51,525 bases of DNA, taken from the NCBI GenBank assembly GCA_910585015.1, contig CAJUCT010000007.1, positions 1 through 51,525 of the forward strand, written 5' to 3'. The translations under genes were made by a program, and so were the position numbers. The first letter of the stretch is position 1, and every line of letters starts with the position of its first letter. This document shows positions 23,876 through 30,462 of this stretch, piece after piece. The notes beneath the pieces were generated by a model. The model saw only the letters and a list, made by a program, of their open reading frames with translations, had not been told where the DNA came from and did no database searches. Source of the DNA: an uncultured Acetatifactor sp. Lineage in GTDB: Bacteria; Bacillota; Clostridia; Lachnospirales; Lachnospiraceae.

Positions 23876-24907
23876 ATGGCAAAAGTAATTACGATGGGTG
23901 AGATCATGCTGAGATTGTCCACCCCCAACAACGAGAAGTTTATTCAGGCAGACGAGTTTGACGTATGCTATGGCGGCGGCGAGGCCAATGTGGCGGTATC
24001 TCTGGCCAACTATGGTCATGACGCGGAGTTCGTGACCGCGGTGCCCGACAATGAGATCGGTGAGTGTGCGGTGGCGGCGCTGAGAAAGTACAATGTGTCC
24101 ACGAAGCACATTGCAAAGTGCGGCGAGAGACTGGGCATCTATTATCTGGAGAGCGGTTCTTCCATGAGACCTTCCAAGGTGGTATATGATAGGGCCCATT
24201 CCTCCATTTCTACGGCTACAGAGGCTGATTTTGATTTTGACGCCATCTTTGAAGGCGCGGATTGGTTCCATTTTACCGGCATTACCCCCGCTGTGTCCGA
24301 CAGTGCCGCGGAGCTTACCGAGAAAGCATTGATCGCTGCCAAGAAGCATGGCGTGAAGGTGTCCGTGGATCTGAATTTCCGCAAGAAGCTGTGGTCTTCC
24401 GAGAAGGCTCAGAAGGTTATGAAGAACCTGATGAAGTATGTGGATGTCTGCATCGGCAACGAGGAGGATGCTGAGTTGGTACTGGGTTACAAGCCCGGCA
24501 AGACCGACGTGACCAGCGGCGATCTGGAACTGGCAGGCTACAAGTCTATCTTTGAGCAGATGGTGGCGGATTACAATTTTGAATACTGCATCTCCTCCCT
24601 GCGGGTAAGCCATTCCGCTTCCGACAACGGTTGGTCCGCATGTATTTACTCCAGAGATACCAAGGAGTTCTACCACTCCAAGGAGTACAGCATTCATCCC
24701 ATCGTTGACCGTGTGGGCGGCGGAGATTCCTTTGCGGGCGGCGTGATCTGCGGTCTGCTGGACGGCAAGGATTTCAAGGCTGCACTGGAGTACGGCGTGG
24801 CGGCGTCCGCGCTGAAGCACACCATTCCCGGCGACTTCAACCTGGTGTCCAGGAAAGAAGTGGAGACTCTGGCAGGCGGCGACGCTTCCGGCAGGGTACA
24901 GCGCTAA
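23876..24907 (+). CDS. kdgK: 2-keto-3-deoxygluconate kinase (PfkB family)
   Basis: 343 residues, ATG after AGAAAGGA. PfkB signature 1 is near residues 34-50 (GGGEANVAVSLANYGHDAEF), and signature 2 is VDRVGGGDSFAGGVICGLL with the catalytic Asp in GGGDSF near 283-288. NFRKKLWS near 165 and the substrate Arg/Tyr positions fit KdgK. It phosphorylates 2-keto-3-deoxygluconate to KDPG for the aldolase encoded just upstream, completing the pathway from unsaturated uronates to central metabolism. Start lies 56 bases after kdgA. It is the last gene of the operon and is followed by a strong hairpin. Confidence 0.9.
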   Translation: MAKVITMGEIMLRLSTPNNEKFIQADEFDVCYGGGEANVAVSLANYGHDAEFVTAVPDNEIGECAVAALRKYNVSTKHIAKCGERLGIYYLESGSSMRPSKVVYDRAHSSISTATEADFDFDAIFEGADWFHFTGITPAVSDSAAELTEKALIAAKKHGVKVSVDLNFRKKLWSSEKAQKVMKNLMKYVDVCIGNEEDAELVLGYKPGKTDVTSGDLELAGYKSIFEQMVADYNFEYCISSLRVSHSASDNGWSACIYSRDTKEFYHSKEYSIHPIVDRVGGGDSFAGGVICGLLDGKDFKAALEYGVAASALKHTIPGDFNLVSRKEVETLAGGDASGRVQR

Positions 24908-24940
24908 TAGAACGTAGAGAAATAAATATAGTATAATTAT

Positions 24941-24986
24941 AGCAGGAGCATTCATGAACAGGCGAAAGTCCATGAGTGCTCCTGCT
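24941..24986. terminator. Bidirectional terminator between kdgK and the DtxR-like gene
   Basis: AGCAGGAGCATTCATG (24941-24956) and CATGAGTGCTCCTGCT (24971-24986) pair with one G-U over 16 bp, flanked on both sides by AT-rich stretches. It can end both converging transcripts. Confidence 0.85.
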
Positions 24987-25007
24987 ATTATATAAGGATT
25001 TTGCATA

Positions 25008-25373
25008 TTATTTAATATGCTGTTTGATTGCCTCGAAGCTTTCCTTGCTGATAACATGTTCGATGCGGCAGGCATCCTGGGTGGCAACCTTGGGGTCCAC
25101 ACCCAGACGGGTAAGCCATTCGGACAGAAGCTCATGGCGTTCATAGATCATTTCGGCAATCTCCTTGCCGCTCTCCGTCAGATAAATAAAGCCTTCTTTG
25201 GTCACGGTTATATGATTCTTCTCCCGCAGATTTTTCATGGCCACACTGACGCTGGACTTCTTAAAACCCAACTCCTCCGCTATATCCACGGAGCGCACCA
25301 CCGGTTTGCTTTTGCTCAATATCAGAATTGTCTCCAAATAATTCTCAGCAGATTCGCTTGTATTCATTGTCAT
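25008..25373 (-). CDS. DtxR/MntR-family metal-dependent repressor
   Basis: 121 residues from the ATG at 25373, preceded by AGAAAGG; longer in-frame starts would cross a clearly non-coding AT-rich leader. The HTH is VRSVDIAEELGFKKSSVSVAMKNLREK (about 24-50), followed by the family dimerisation helices (LTESGKEIAEMIYERHELLSEWL and CRIEHVISKESFEAIKQH). Metal ligands expected in MntR-type proteins are visible as Glu/His positions in ERHELL, DACRIEHV. It is full length for an MntR-like protein without SH3 domain. It represses metal uptake genes when Mn or Fe is plentiful. Two 15-base dyads upstream (25530-25571) may be its own operators. No metal transporter is adjacent. Confidence 0.82.
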   Translation of the reverse strand: MTMNTSESAENYLETILILSKSKPVVRSVDIAEELGFKKSSVSVAMKNLREKNHITVTKEGFIYLTESGKEIAEMIYERHELLSEWLTRLGVDPKVATQDACRIEHVISKESFEAIKQHIK

Positions 25374-25529
25374 CCCAAACCTTTCTCCAATAGCCTGTCC
25401 CTGCGGGCATTTATAGTCAATATCATTGGTTATAGATTCCGAATAGATGTTGTTAACAGTATAGCATACTTGGGAAACATCGGCAACGGAAAATCCGATA
25501 AAGGTAATTCTTAATATTTTGTAAATTGT

Positions 25530-25571
25530 GTTTACAATGTAGACAATACGTGATACGTTTACTTTGTAAAC
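25530..25571. promoter_or_regulatory. Tandem operator-like dyads upstream of the DtxR-like gene
   Basis: GTTTACAATGTAGAC (25530-25544, one mismatch) and GTTTACTTTGTAAAC (25557-25571, perfect) are both 15 bases with a 6-3-6 pattern, starts 27 bases apart. A possible minus-strand promoter (TTGTCT, 17 bases, TACAAA) overlaps the first dyad. The pattern differs from textbook MntR and DtxR boxes. Confidence 0.55.
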
Positions 25572-25671
25572 AGAAGCAGTGATAAAAAAATTATACAATT
25601 TTGTTACAAGCGCGTTTTATAATGCGGGAGTGGAACACAGATCTGACCGGTATTACACGGGGAGAAGTAAG

Positions 25672-25790
25672 TTTGGATGCTATATCTCCAAATACCGATC
25701 AATGTATATCGCAGGCAGGCTAGCGATATGCAAGAGCTAAGTTTACAAATATGTATTAACGCGGCATCGTAGGAACAGTCTGCGATCTGC
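25672..25790 (+). repeat. Family B leader repeat, two successive copies
   Basis: First copy: TTTGGA/TCCAAA (25672-25692) and ATATCGCAGG...AGCGATATGC (25707-25731). Second, more decayed copy: GCATCGTAGG...CTGCGATCTGC (25764-25790). The second stops three bases before the AGGAGG SD of the lipoprotein gene. Confidence 0.7.
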
Positions 25791-25804
25791 GGAAGGAGGC
25801 AAAT

Positions 25805-28168
25805 GTGAAAAAAGGAAGATTATGGAAAAAGGTGATTGCCCTGGGGCTGACAGCGGCTCTGGGGCTGGGACTTGCCGCCTGCAGCGGCAGTGGAGAGAAC
25901 CCCGGCGGAAACGGGGACAACGACGACATTGGCGGCGATATCGGCGCGCCCGGCGGCGTGGGAACGGAGCAGCCGGGCAAGGAAAACGTGTATTCTTTTC
26001 AGGAACTGAACCTGGCCGGAAAAAATGTAAACATTACCAACATGGCCTATCAGGACGGAAAGTTGTATCTGTTGACCTACAATGGAGGCGGCTCCGGTGA
26101 GGAGACCGTTGAGAATAGCGTCTTTGGCTACTATAAGGCCAATGCGGACGGCACGGACAGCAGCTTTACGGAACTGGCGCTCCCTGAGAGAGAGCAGACC
26201 TACAACTGGATTGACATAACTTTGATCTCCGGCACCGGTCGGATTTATGCAGTGGAAAACAGTGGCTATGAGAACAGTTCCGATCCGGATAATTATATTT
26301 ATGAAGATCGGTATTATCTGAACTGCTGGGATATGGATGGCAGTTTGCAGTGGTCAACGCAGTTAAACACCGGCGGCGACGGAGAATGGGTTTATTGCAG
26401 CAGACTGCTTGACGGCGGCGGGGACGGGGTGTACGCCATCATGAACGGGAGCGGATATGAAGCGGTGCTCTATTCTCCCCAAGGCGAGGAAACCAGTCGC
26501 AAAGCTTTGGATAGTGGGCTTTTTGAGCGTTCTAATATGGTATTTAACGGGGAGGACGGCAAGCTGATGGTGGTGTCCTACAATGAGGCGTATACGAGTC
26601 GATCCCTGGTCAGCTATGATTTGGAGAGCGGTCAGGTGGGGAATCAGTTTGAACTGCCGTTCAACGTGAATTACAATATCAGCGCGGGGAGCGGCACAGA
26701 ACTGCTGTTGACGAACAACATGGGCCTGTACACCTGGAATGCCGGGGATGCCGAGCCCAAGATGCTGATGAATATTGTGAATTCCGATCTGCCTGCAAAT
26801 GAGATAAACAAGGTGGTGAGGATTGACGACAGGCATTTTGTGGCGGTGTACAATGATCTTGGCAGCTGGGAACAGAAATGCGCCTACTTTACCTATAGGG
26901 ATCCGGATGACATTCCGGATAAGAAAGAACTGACGCTGGGAGGAACTTATATCGGTTCGGATATCAAAGCCAAGGTGATCGAGTTTAATAAGGCCAGCGA
27001 ACAATACAGGATCATGATGAAGGATTACAGCGTTTACAATACCGACGAGGACTGGACAGCGGGGCAGGTCAGACTTAACAGTGATATTATAAGCGGTCAG
27101 ATGCCGGACATTATGCTGCTTGGTGACATGAGCAGTTATGGCAACTATGTGTCCAAAGGAGTGTTGGCGGATATTGGCAGTCTGTTGGCGGCGGATCCGG
27201 AACTGAGCAAGCTGGAATACCTGCAAAATGTGTGGGATGCTTATTCTGTGAACGGAAAGCTGTATGCGGTGATTTCCAGTTTTGGTGTGCGTACCATGGT
27301 AGCAAAGAAATCTCTGGTGGGAGAGCCAGGTTCCTGGACCATGGCGGACGCGGAGGCCGTGGCAGCGACCATGCCCGAAGGGGCGACGGTCTTTGGCAGC
27401 ATGATCCGCGATAGCTATATTCACTATATGATGAGTTATGGGGGAGAGGATTTCATTGATGTGGACACAGGCAAATGCAATTTCAACTCCCAGAGCTTTA
27501 TGGATATGCTGGAGTATGCCAAGACTTTGCCCAGGGAAGATTCCCGGGACGATGGGGTGGATTATGATTATTATGAGAACCAGTACCGGGAGAACCGTAC
27601 CCTGCTGTATGACTTGAATATCAGCAATCTCAAGGACTGTATGTACCAGATTAAGGGATATATGGGAGAAGAGGTATCTTTTGTAGGATTTCCCACATCG
27701 GATTCCAACGGATCGGTCTTGAGCGCAGGCAATGTCTTCTTTGCGCTTTCCGCCAAATCGGAGAATATGGAGGGAGCATGGCAGTTTGCGCGACAGTTTC
27801 TGACCCCGGAATATCAGACCAGCGAGGAGCTGTATAATATGCCGGTGCTGAAGTCTGCATTTCTGGACAAGGCGCAGGAAGCCACACAGCGTCCTTATTG
27901 GACGGATGAGAACGGCAACCGGGAATACTATGACGATACATGGACTGTCAATGGGGAGACAGTCATTTTGGAACCCTTCACTCAGGAAGAGGTGGATAGG
28001 ATCTGCCAGTTCATCTATACTGTGGATCGTACGGCCTATTATAATGAAGAAATTATAAATATCATAAAGGAGGAAGCAGAGGCTTTCTTCGCGGATCAGA
28101 AAAGTGTGCAGGAAGTGGTGGATATCATCCAGTCCAGGGCCCAGATCTATGTTGACGAGAATCGGTAG
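25805..28168 (+). CDS. Solute-binding lipoprotein with an N-terminal beta-propeller-like half
   Basis: 787 residues, GTG start five bases after AGGAGG (25794-25799). Signal peptide with lipobox LGLAAC, so Cys26 is lipidated and the protein is on the outer face. Residues 40-375 consist of repeated beta-strand segments of about 45-50 residues (for example NITNMAYQDGKLYLL, RSLVSYDLESGQVGNQFEL), which looks like a beta-propeller. From about 377 (ELTLGGTYIGSDIKAKVIEF) to the end it is a family 1 extracellular solute-binding protein (DIISGQMPDIMLLG; NVWDAYSVNGKLYAVISSFG; GAWQFARQFLTPEYQ). Canonical sugar-binding proteins are 400-450 residues. No permease genes are adjacent, so it may be an orphan receptor or share a permease encoded elsewhere. 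Ligand unknown, a glycan is likely. Confidence 0.82.
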   Translation: MKKGRLWKKVIALGLTAALGLGLAACSGSGENPGGNGDNDDIGGDIGAPGGVGTEQPGKENVYSFQELNLAGKNVNITNMAYQDGKLYLLTYNGGGSGEETVENSVFGYYKANADGTDSSFTELALPEREQTYNWIDITLISGTGRIYAVENSGYENSSDPDNYIYEDRYYLNCWDMDGSLQWSTQLNTGGDGEWVYCSRLLDGGGDGVYAIMNGSGYEAVLYSPQGEETSRKALDSGLFERSNMVFNGEDGKLMVVSYNEAYTSRSLVSYDLESGQVGNQFELPFNVNYNISAGSGTELLLTNNMGLYTWNAGDAEPKMLMNIVNSDLPANEINKVVRIDDRHFVAVYNDLGSWEQKCAYFTYRDPDDIPDKKELTLGGTYIGSDIKAKVIEFNKASEQYRIMMKDYSVYNTDEDWTAGQVRLNSDIISGQMPDIMLLGDMSSYGNYVSKGVLADIGSLLAADPELSKLEYLQNVWDAYSVNGKLYAVISSFGVRTMVAKKSLVGEPGSWTMADAEAVAATMPEGATVFGSMIRDSYIHYMMSYGGEDFIDVDTGKCNFNSQSFMDMLEYAKTLPREDSRDDGVDYDYYENQYRENRTLLYDLNISNLKDCMYQIKGYMGEEVSFVGFPTSDSNGSVLSAGNVFFALSAKSENMEGAWQFARQFLTPEYQTSEELYNMPVLKSAFLDKAQEATQRPYWTDENGNREYYDDTWTVNGETVILEPFTQEEVDRICQFIYTVDRTAYYNEEIINIIKEEAEAFFADQKSVQEVVDIIQSRAQIYVDENR

Positions 28169-28226
28169 AGAGAATATTTACACTTATGCTGTCAGGATGC
28201 TTTCTGCGTGTAAATACAACAAAGGC

Positions 28227-28255
28227 TTTACACCTCAGGCGTAGCTTGCTATACT
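28227..28255 (+). promoter_or_regulatory. Promoter of the DUF3842 gene
   Basis: TTTACA (28227-28232), 17-base spacer, TATACT (28250-28255). Just upstream, ATTTACAC and GTGTAAAT (about 28176-28220) form an 8-bp hairpin that may end the lipoprotein transcript. Confidence 0.65.
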
Positions 28256-28337
28256 TAACATAGAAAAAAATATAAAATAGAGGCAGATGCGTATATTGGC
28301 ACAGACACCTTTTTATATGTGCGGAAAAGAGGGTCCC

Positions 28338-28742
28338 ATGGATATTTTGATTATAGACAGTCAGGGCGGCGGCATGGGCAGGCAGCTGGTGAGCGCCGTC
28401 AAAGAACAGTTCCCCCAGGCTCATGTGACGGCGGTGGGCACCAACAGCGCTGCCACAGCCGCCATGCTCAAGGTCGGTCCGGATGCCGCCGCCACCGGCG
28501 AGAATGCCGTGGTGGTGGGCTGCCGCAGGGCAGATGTGATCGTGGGTCCCATAGGGATCGTCATAGCCGATTCCATGTACGGGGAGGTGACACCTGCCAT
28601 GGCTGTGGCGGTGGGACAGAGCCGTGCCAGGCGCATACTGATTCCGGTGAACCACTGCGACAACATCGTGGCGGGCGTGGCAGAACAGCCCTTGGGCAGC
28701 CTGATTGACAGCGCCATAGAACATATTAGGGAACTGATATAA
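28338..28742 (+). CDS. DUF3842 family protein
   Basis: 134 residues from ATG 28338 (DILIIDSQGGGMGRQLVSAV), the conserved start of the family; an in-frame ATG at 28287 would add 17 residues and has only a weak GAGG. The sequence is Gly/Ala-rich with a glycine loop (SQGGGMG), GTNSAATAAMLKVGPDA and ADVIVGPIGIVIADSMYGEVT, suggesting a Rossmann-like fold binding a nucleotide or small metabolite. The family is widespread in Clostridia and has no assigned role. It has its own promoter and terminator. Confidence 0.75.
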   Translation: MDILIIDSQGGGMGRQLVSAVKEQFPQAHVTAVGTNSAATAAMLKVGPDAAATGENAVVVGCRRADVIVGPIGIVIADSMYGEVTPAMAVAVGQSRARRILIPVNHCDNIVAGVAEQPLGSLIDSAIEHIRELI

Positions 28743-28798
28743 ACGGTACATATTATGGGGCGAGGGATTTTGATATCCTGCCCAGGTTGATGAGATTG

Positions 28799-28830
28799 GT
28801 AGAGTCACCAAATGGCGGCTCTACCTTTTC
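28799..28830 (+). terminator. Rho-independent terminator
   Basis: GGTAGAG (28799-28805) and CTCTACC (28820-28826) followed by TTTTC; it ends the DUF3842 transcript. Confidence 0.75.
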
Positions 28831-28967
28831 TGATTAGTTGGCTGTATTCCTTCTTTTCTGGAGTTGTGTGTCTGATTTTGATTTTCCGGTGTAACTTTTT
28901 GCGTTATGCTGTTGAATTTATTGTGATTTTTCTGTTCTTGAATCTGTTCCTGCGTTTTCTTATCCAT
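28806..28967 (-). CDS. Possible small hydrophilic protein, about 53 aa
   Basis: ATG at 28967 lies five bases after GAGGTG (28978-28973). The first residues are MDKKTQEQIQEQKNHNKFNS, followed by ITQKVTPENQNQTHNS: Gln/Asn/Lys-rich, no membrane segment. The reading frame runs to about 28806, overlapping the terminator of the opposite gene. Small Asn/Lys/Gln-rich proteins of this look are common in spore-forming clostridia, but I cannot name a family. The good SD and composition argue for coding; the C-terminal end is less certain than the start. Confidence 0.4.
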
Positions 28968-29029
28968 ATTTTCACCTCATGAACAGTATTTGCAAAAGCA
29001 GGGAGATTATTCGCCTATTGTATTATTAG

Positions 29030-29090
29030 TGCGTCTGGTAAGCCCTGAACTCACGACCTTGCCCTTAAAGGCCGGTTGAGTTACAGACAC
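29030..29090 (-). pseudogene. Truncated tRNA remnant (perhaps tRNA-Lys-like)
   Basis: On the minus strand GTGTCTG (29090-29084) and CAGACGC (29037-29031) form a 7-bp acceptor stem, followed by the D-arm start TAACTCAACCGG and a T-arm GTGAG-TTCAGGG-CTTAC. The D-arm end and anticodon stem are missing: the whole is about 61 bases instead of 75. The middle, CCTTTAAG, hints at a Lys-type loop. It lies just past the terminator of the adjacent tRNA-Leu. Confidence 0.5.
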
Positions 29091-29117
29091 AGAAGCGGAA
29101 GGGGGGCTATAGACAGG

Positions 29118-29155
29118 AAAAAAGCTGAAAACCTTGACATTTCAAAGTTTTCAGC
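29118..29155 (-). terminator. Terminator of tRNA-Leu(AAG)
   Basis: Minus-strand GCTGAAAAC (29155-29147) pairs with GTTTTCAGC (29132-29124), followed by TTTTTT. Confidence 0.8.
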
Positions 29156-29169
29156 CTCCAAGTAATCAG

Positions 29170-29253
29170 TGCGAAAGATGGGACTTGAACCCACACGCTG
29201 TTGCCAGCACAAGATCCTTAGTCTTGCTCGTCTGCCAGTTCCGACACTTTCGC
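29170..29253 (-). tRNA. tRNA-Leu, anticodon AAG
   Basis: 84 bases, class II with a long variable arm. Acceptor GCGAAAG/CTTTCGC, discriminator A, anticodon stem CAAGA/TCTTG with loop CTAAGGA (anticodon AAG, reads CUU), T-arm GTGGGTTCAAGTCCCAT. CCA is not encoded. It has its own promoter and terminator. Confidence 0.9.
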
Positions 29254-29290
29254 CTATTGATTCGCCGATGAAGTTCACCAAGCAGATAAT

Positions 29291-29319
29291 ATACTACCAT
29301 TTCAGAGCGAAAATGTCAA
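29291..29319 (-). promoter_or_regulatory. Promoter of tRNA-Leu(AAG)
   Basis: On the minus strand TTGACA (29319-29314), 17-base spacer, TAGTAT (29296-29291). Confidence 0.75.
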
Positions 29320-29371
29320 TGCTTTTTCTGCAATTCTAAAGATTTCTTTTTCCTTTTTATTTCCTTTTTGG

Positions 29372-29400
29372 TTGTCACAAGGCAGGATTTATGATAAAAT
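29372..29400 (+). promoter_or_regulatory. Promoter of the SseB-domain gene
   Basis: TTGTCA (29372-29377), 17-base spacer, TAAAAT (29395-29400). GGCAGGATTTAT and ATAAATCTGCC form a dyad around the -10 box (about 29381-29422), a possible operator. Confidence 0.7.
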
Positions 29401-29458
29401 AATAACATATAAATCTGCCTGCGCAGAAATAACGAGAAATGAGGTTGAGTGAAAGAGC

Positions 29459-30259
29459 ATGGAGAATGAAAATACATTTATAGAGCAGGCTATGAGGATT
29501 CCTCAGCTGGAGCAGTTGTATGTTGCTTTCAGCGCGGGTACGCGGCTTCCCTTTGTCACCTGTGACGAGGAGGACTTCACAGATCAGATCTGGACGTTCG
29601 TGGAAGAAGATAAGGTGAAGCATTATGTGGATGTGCGTCGGGAGAATTTTCAGGATATATTGGCAGTGGTAAAAGTACCCAAGGAGCAGATGCTGCCGTT
29701 TTTCAGCAGTCTGTTTGCCTATGGCATAGACGTTATCATGTTTCAGGAGGAGGAGAGGCTGACCAGGATTCCTCTGGACAAGCTGGTAAAGCATCCCGAT
29801 CTGTCTCAGATACCGGAGGAGAAGAGACCGCTCCTTAATCCGCAGATGCAGCTTTCAGGTATCCATTTCATGCAGGAGATGCACCGCAGGGATCGCAATG
29901 CCCAGGCGCTGCATGAGTACGAGGAGGAGATGGCAGTCAATATTGTGCGCAGCAAATTTTTGATGCCTCATGAGTTGGATGGGGATGCGCCTCTGCCGGA
30001 TGGATCAAACATTCGGATTCCGTGTGTAAAGAATAAGGAAGGCCAGATGTTCCAGCCCATTTTTACAGACGGACAGGAACTGGTGAGATTTGACCGGGAG
30101 AAAAAGCTTCGGGCAAGTGTCATTCCGTTTGAAAGTATTCAGAGATTTATGGGCAAAGAGGTCAAGGGTATTGTGATCAATCCCACCAGTCTGAATATTA
30201 TCCTGATGGCGGATAAGATCCCCGCGCTGATCGAGAGGTTTAAACCAGCCGGACAGTAG
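29459..30259 (+). CDS. SseB-domain protein
   Basis: 266 residues, ATG 29459. The C-terminal half (about 160-262) fits the SseB N-terminal-domain family: FLMPHELDG, IPCVKNKEGQMFQPIFTDGQ, LVRFDREKKLRASVIPFESI and NPTSLNIILMADKIPALIE. The N-terminal half has two further alpha/beta segments (PQLEQLYVAFSAGTRLPFVT) that may be a diverged copy of the same domain. It is cytoplasmic. SseB-fold proteins are linked to serine-sensitivity phenotypes and protein-protein contacts, with no clear reaction. The gene has its own promoter and precedes the EAL-domain gene by about 200 bases. Confidence 0.8.
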   Translation: MENENTFIEQAMRIPQLEQLYVAFSAGTRLPFVTCDEEDFTDQIWTFVEEDKVKHYVDVRRENFQDILAVVKVPKEQMLPFFSSLFAYGIDVIMFQEEERLTRIPLDKLVKHPDLSQIPEEKRPLLNPQMQLSGIHFMQEMHRRDRNAQALHEYEEEMAVNIVRSKFLMPHELDGDAPLPDGSNIRIPCVKNKEGQMFQPIFTDGQELVRFDREKKLRASVIPFESIQRFMGKEVKGIVINPTSLNIILMADKIPALIERFKPAGQ

Positions 30260-30324
30260 GCCAAGCGGTACGTAGTACGCAATAACACGAGTGCAGCCTG
30301 CGTTTTGCAGTGACAAGGAAAGTC

Positions 30325-30383
30325 TGGAACTAACGTTCCGAATAATGATTGACGCAGTATCACAAGCCAGGATTGCGATATGC
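30325..30383 (+). repeat. Family B leader repeat (diverged)
   Basis: TGGAAC/GTTCCG (30325-30340), then GCAGTATCACAAG (30354-30366) facing GATTGCGATATGC (30371-30383). It is followed by AAGTATGGTTTAAGACC, which resembles the inner hairpin of other copies. It lies 80 bases before the EAL gene start. Confidence 0.65.
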
Positions 30384-30462
30384 GGGTGCGTAGCAAGGAA
30401 GTATGGTTTAAGACCAACTTCAGTAATGCAGGATTGGGGCAGGTTTTGGAGGGGTGGGAACG

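Noticed and set aside
25594..25623. Promoter for the solute-binding lipoprotein with TATAAT at 25618
   Set aside because: No acceptable -35 box at 16-18 bases; TTGTTA at 25601 leaves only 11 bases.
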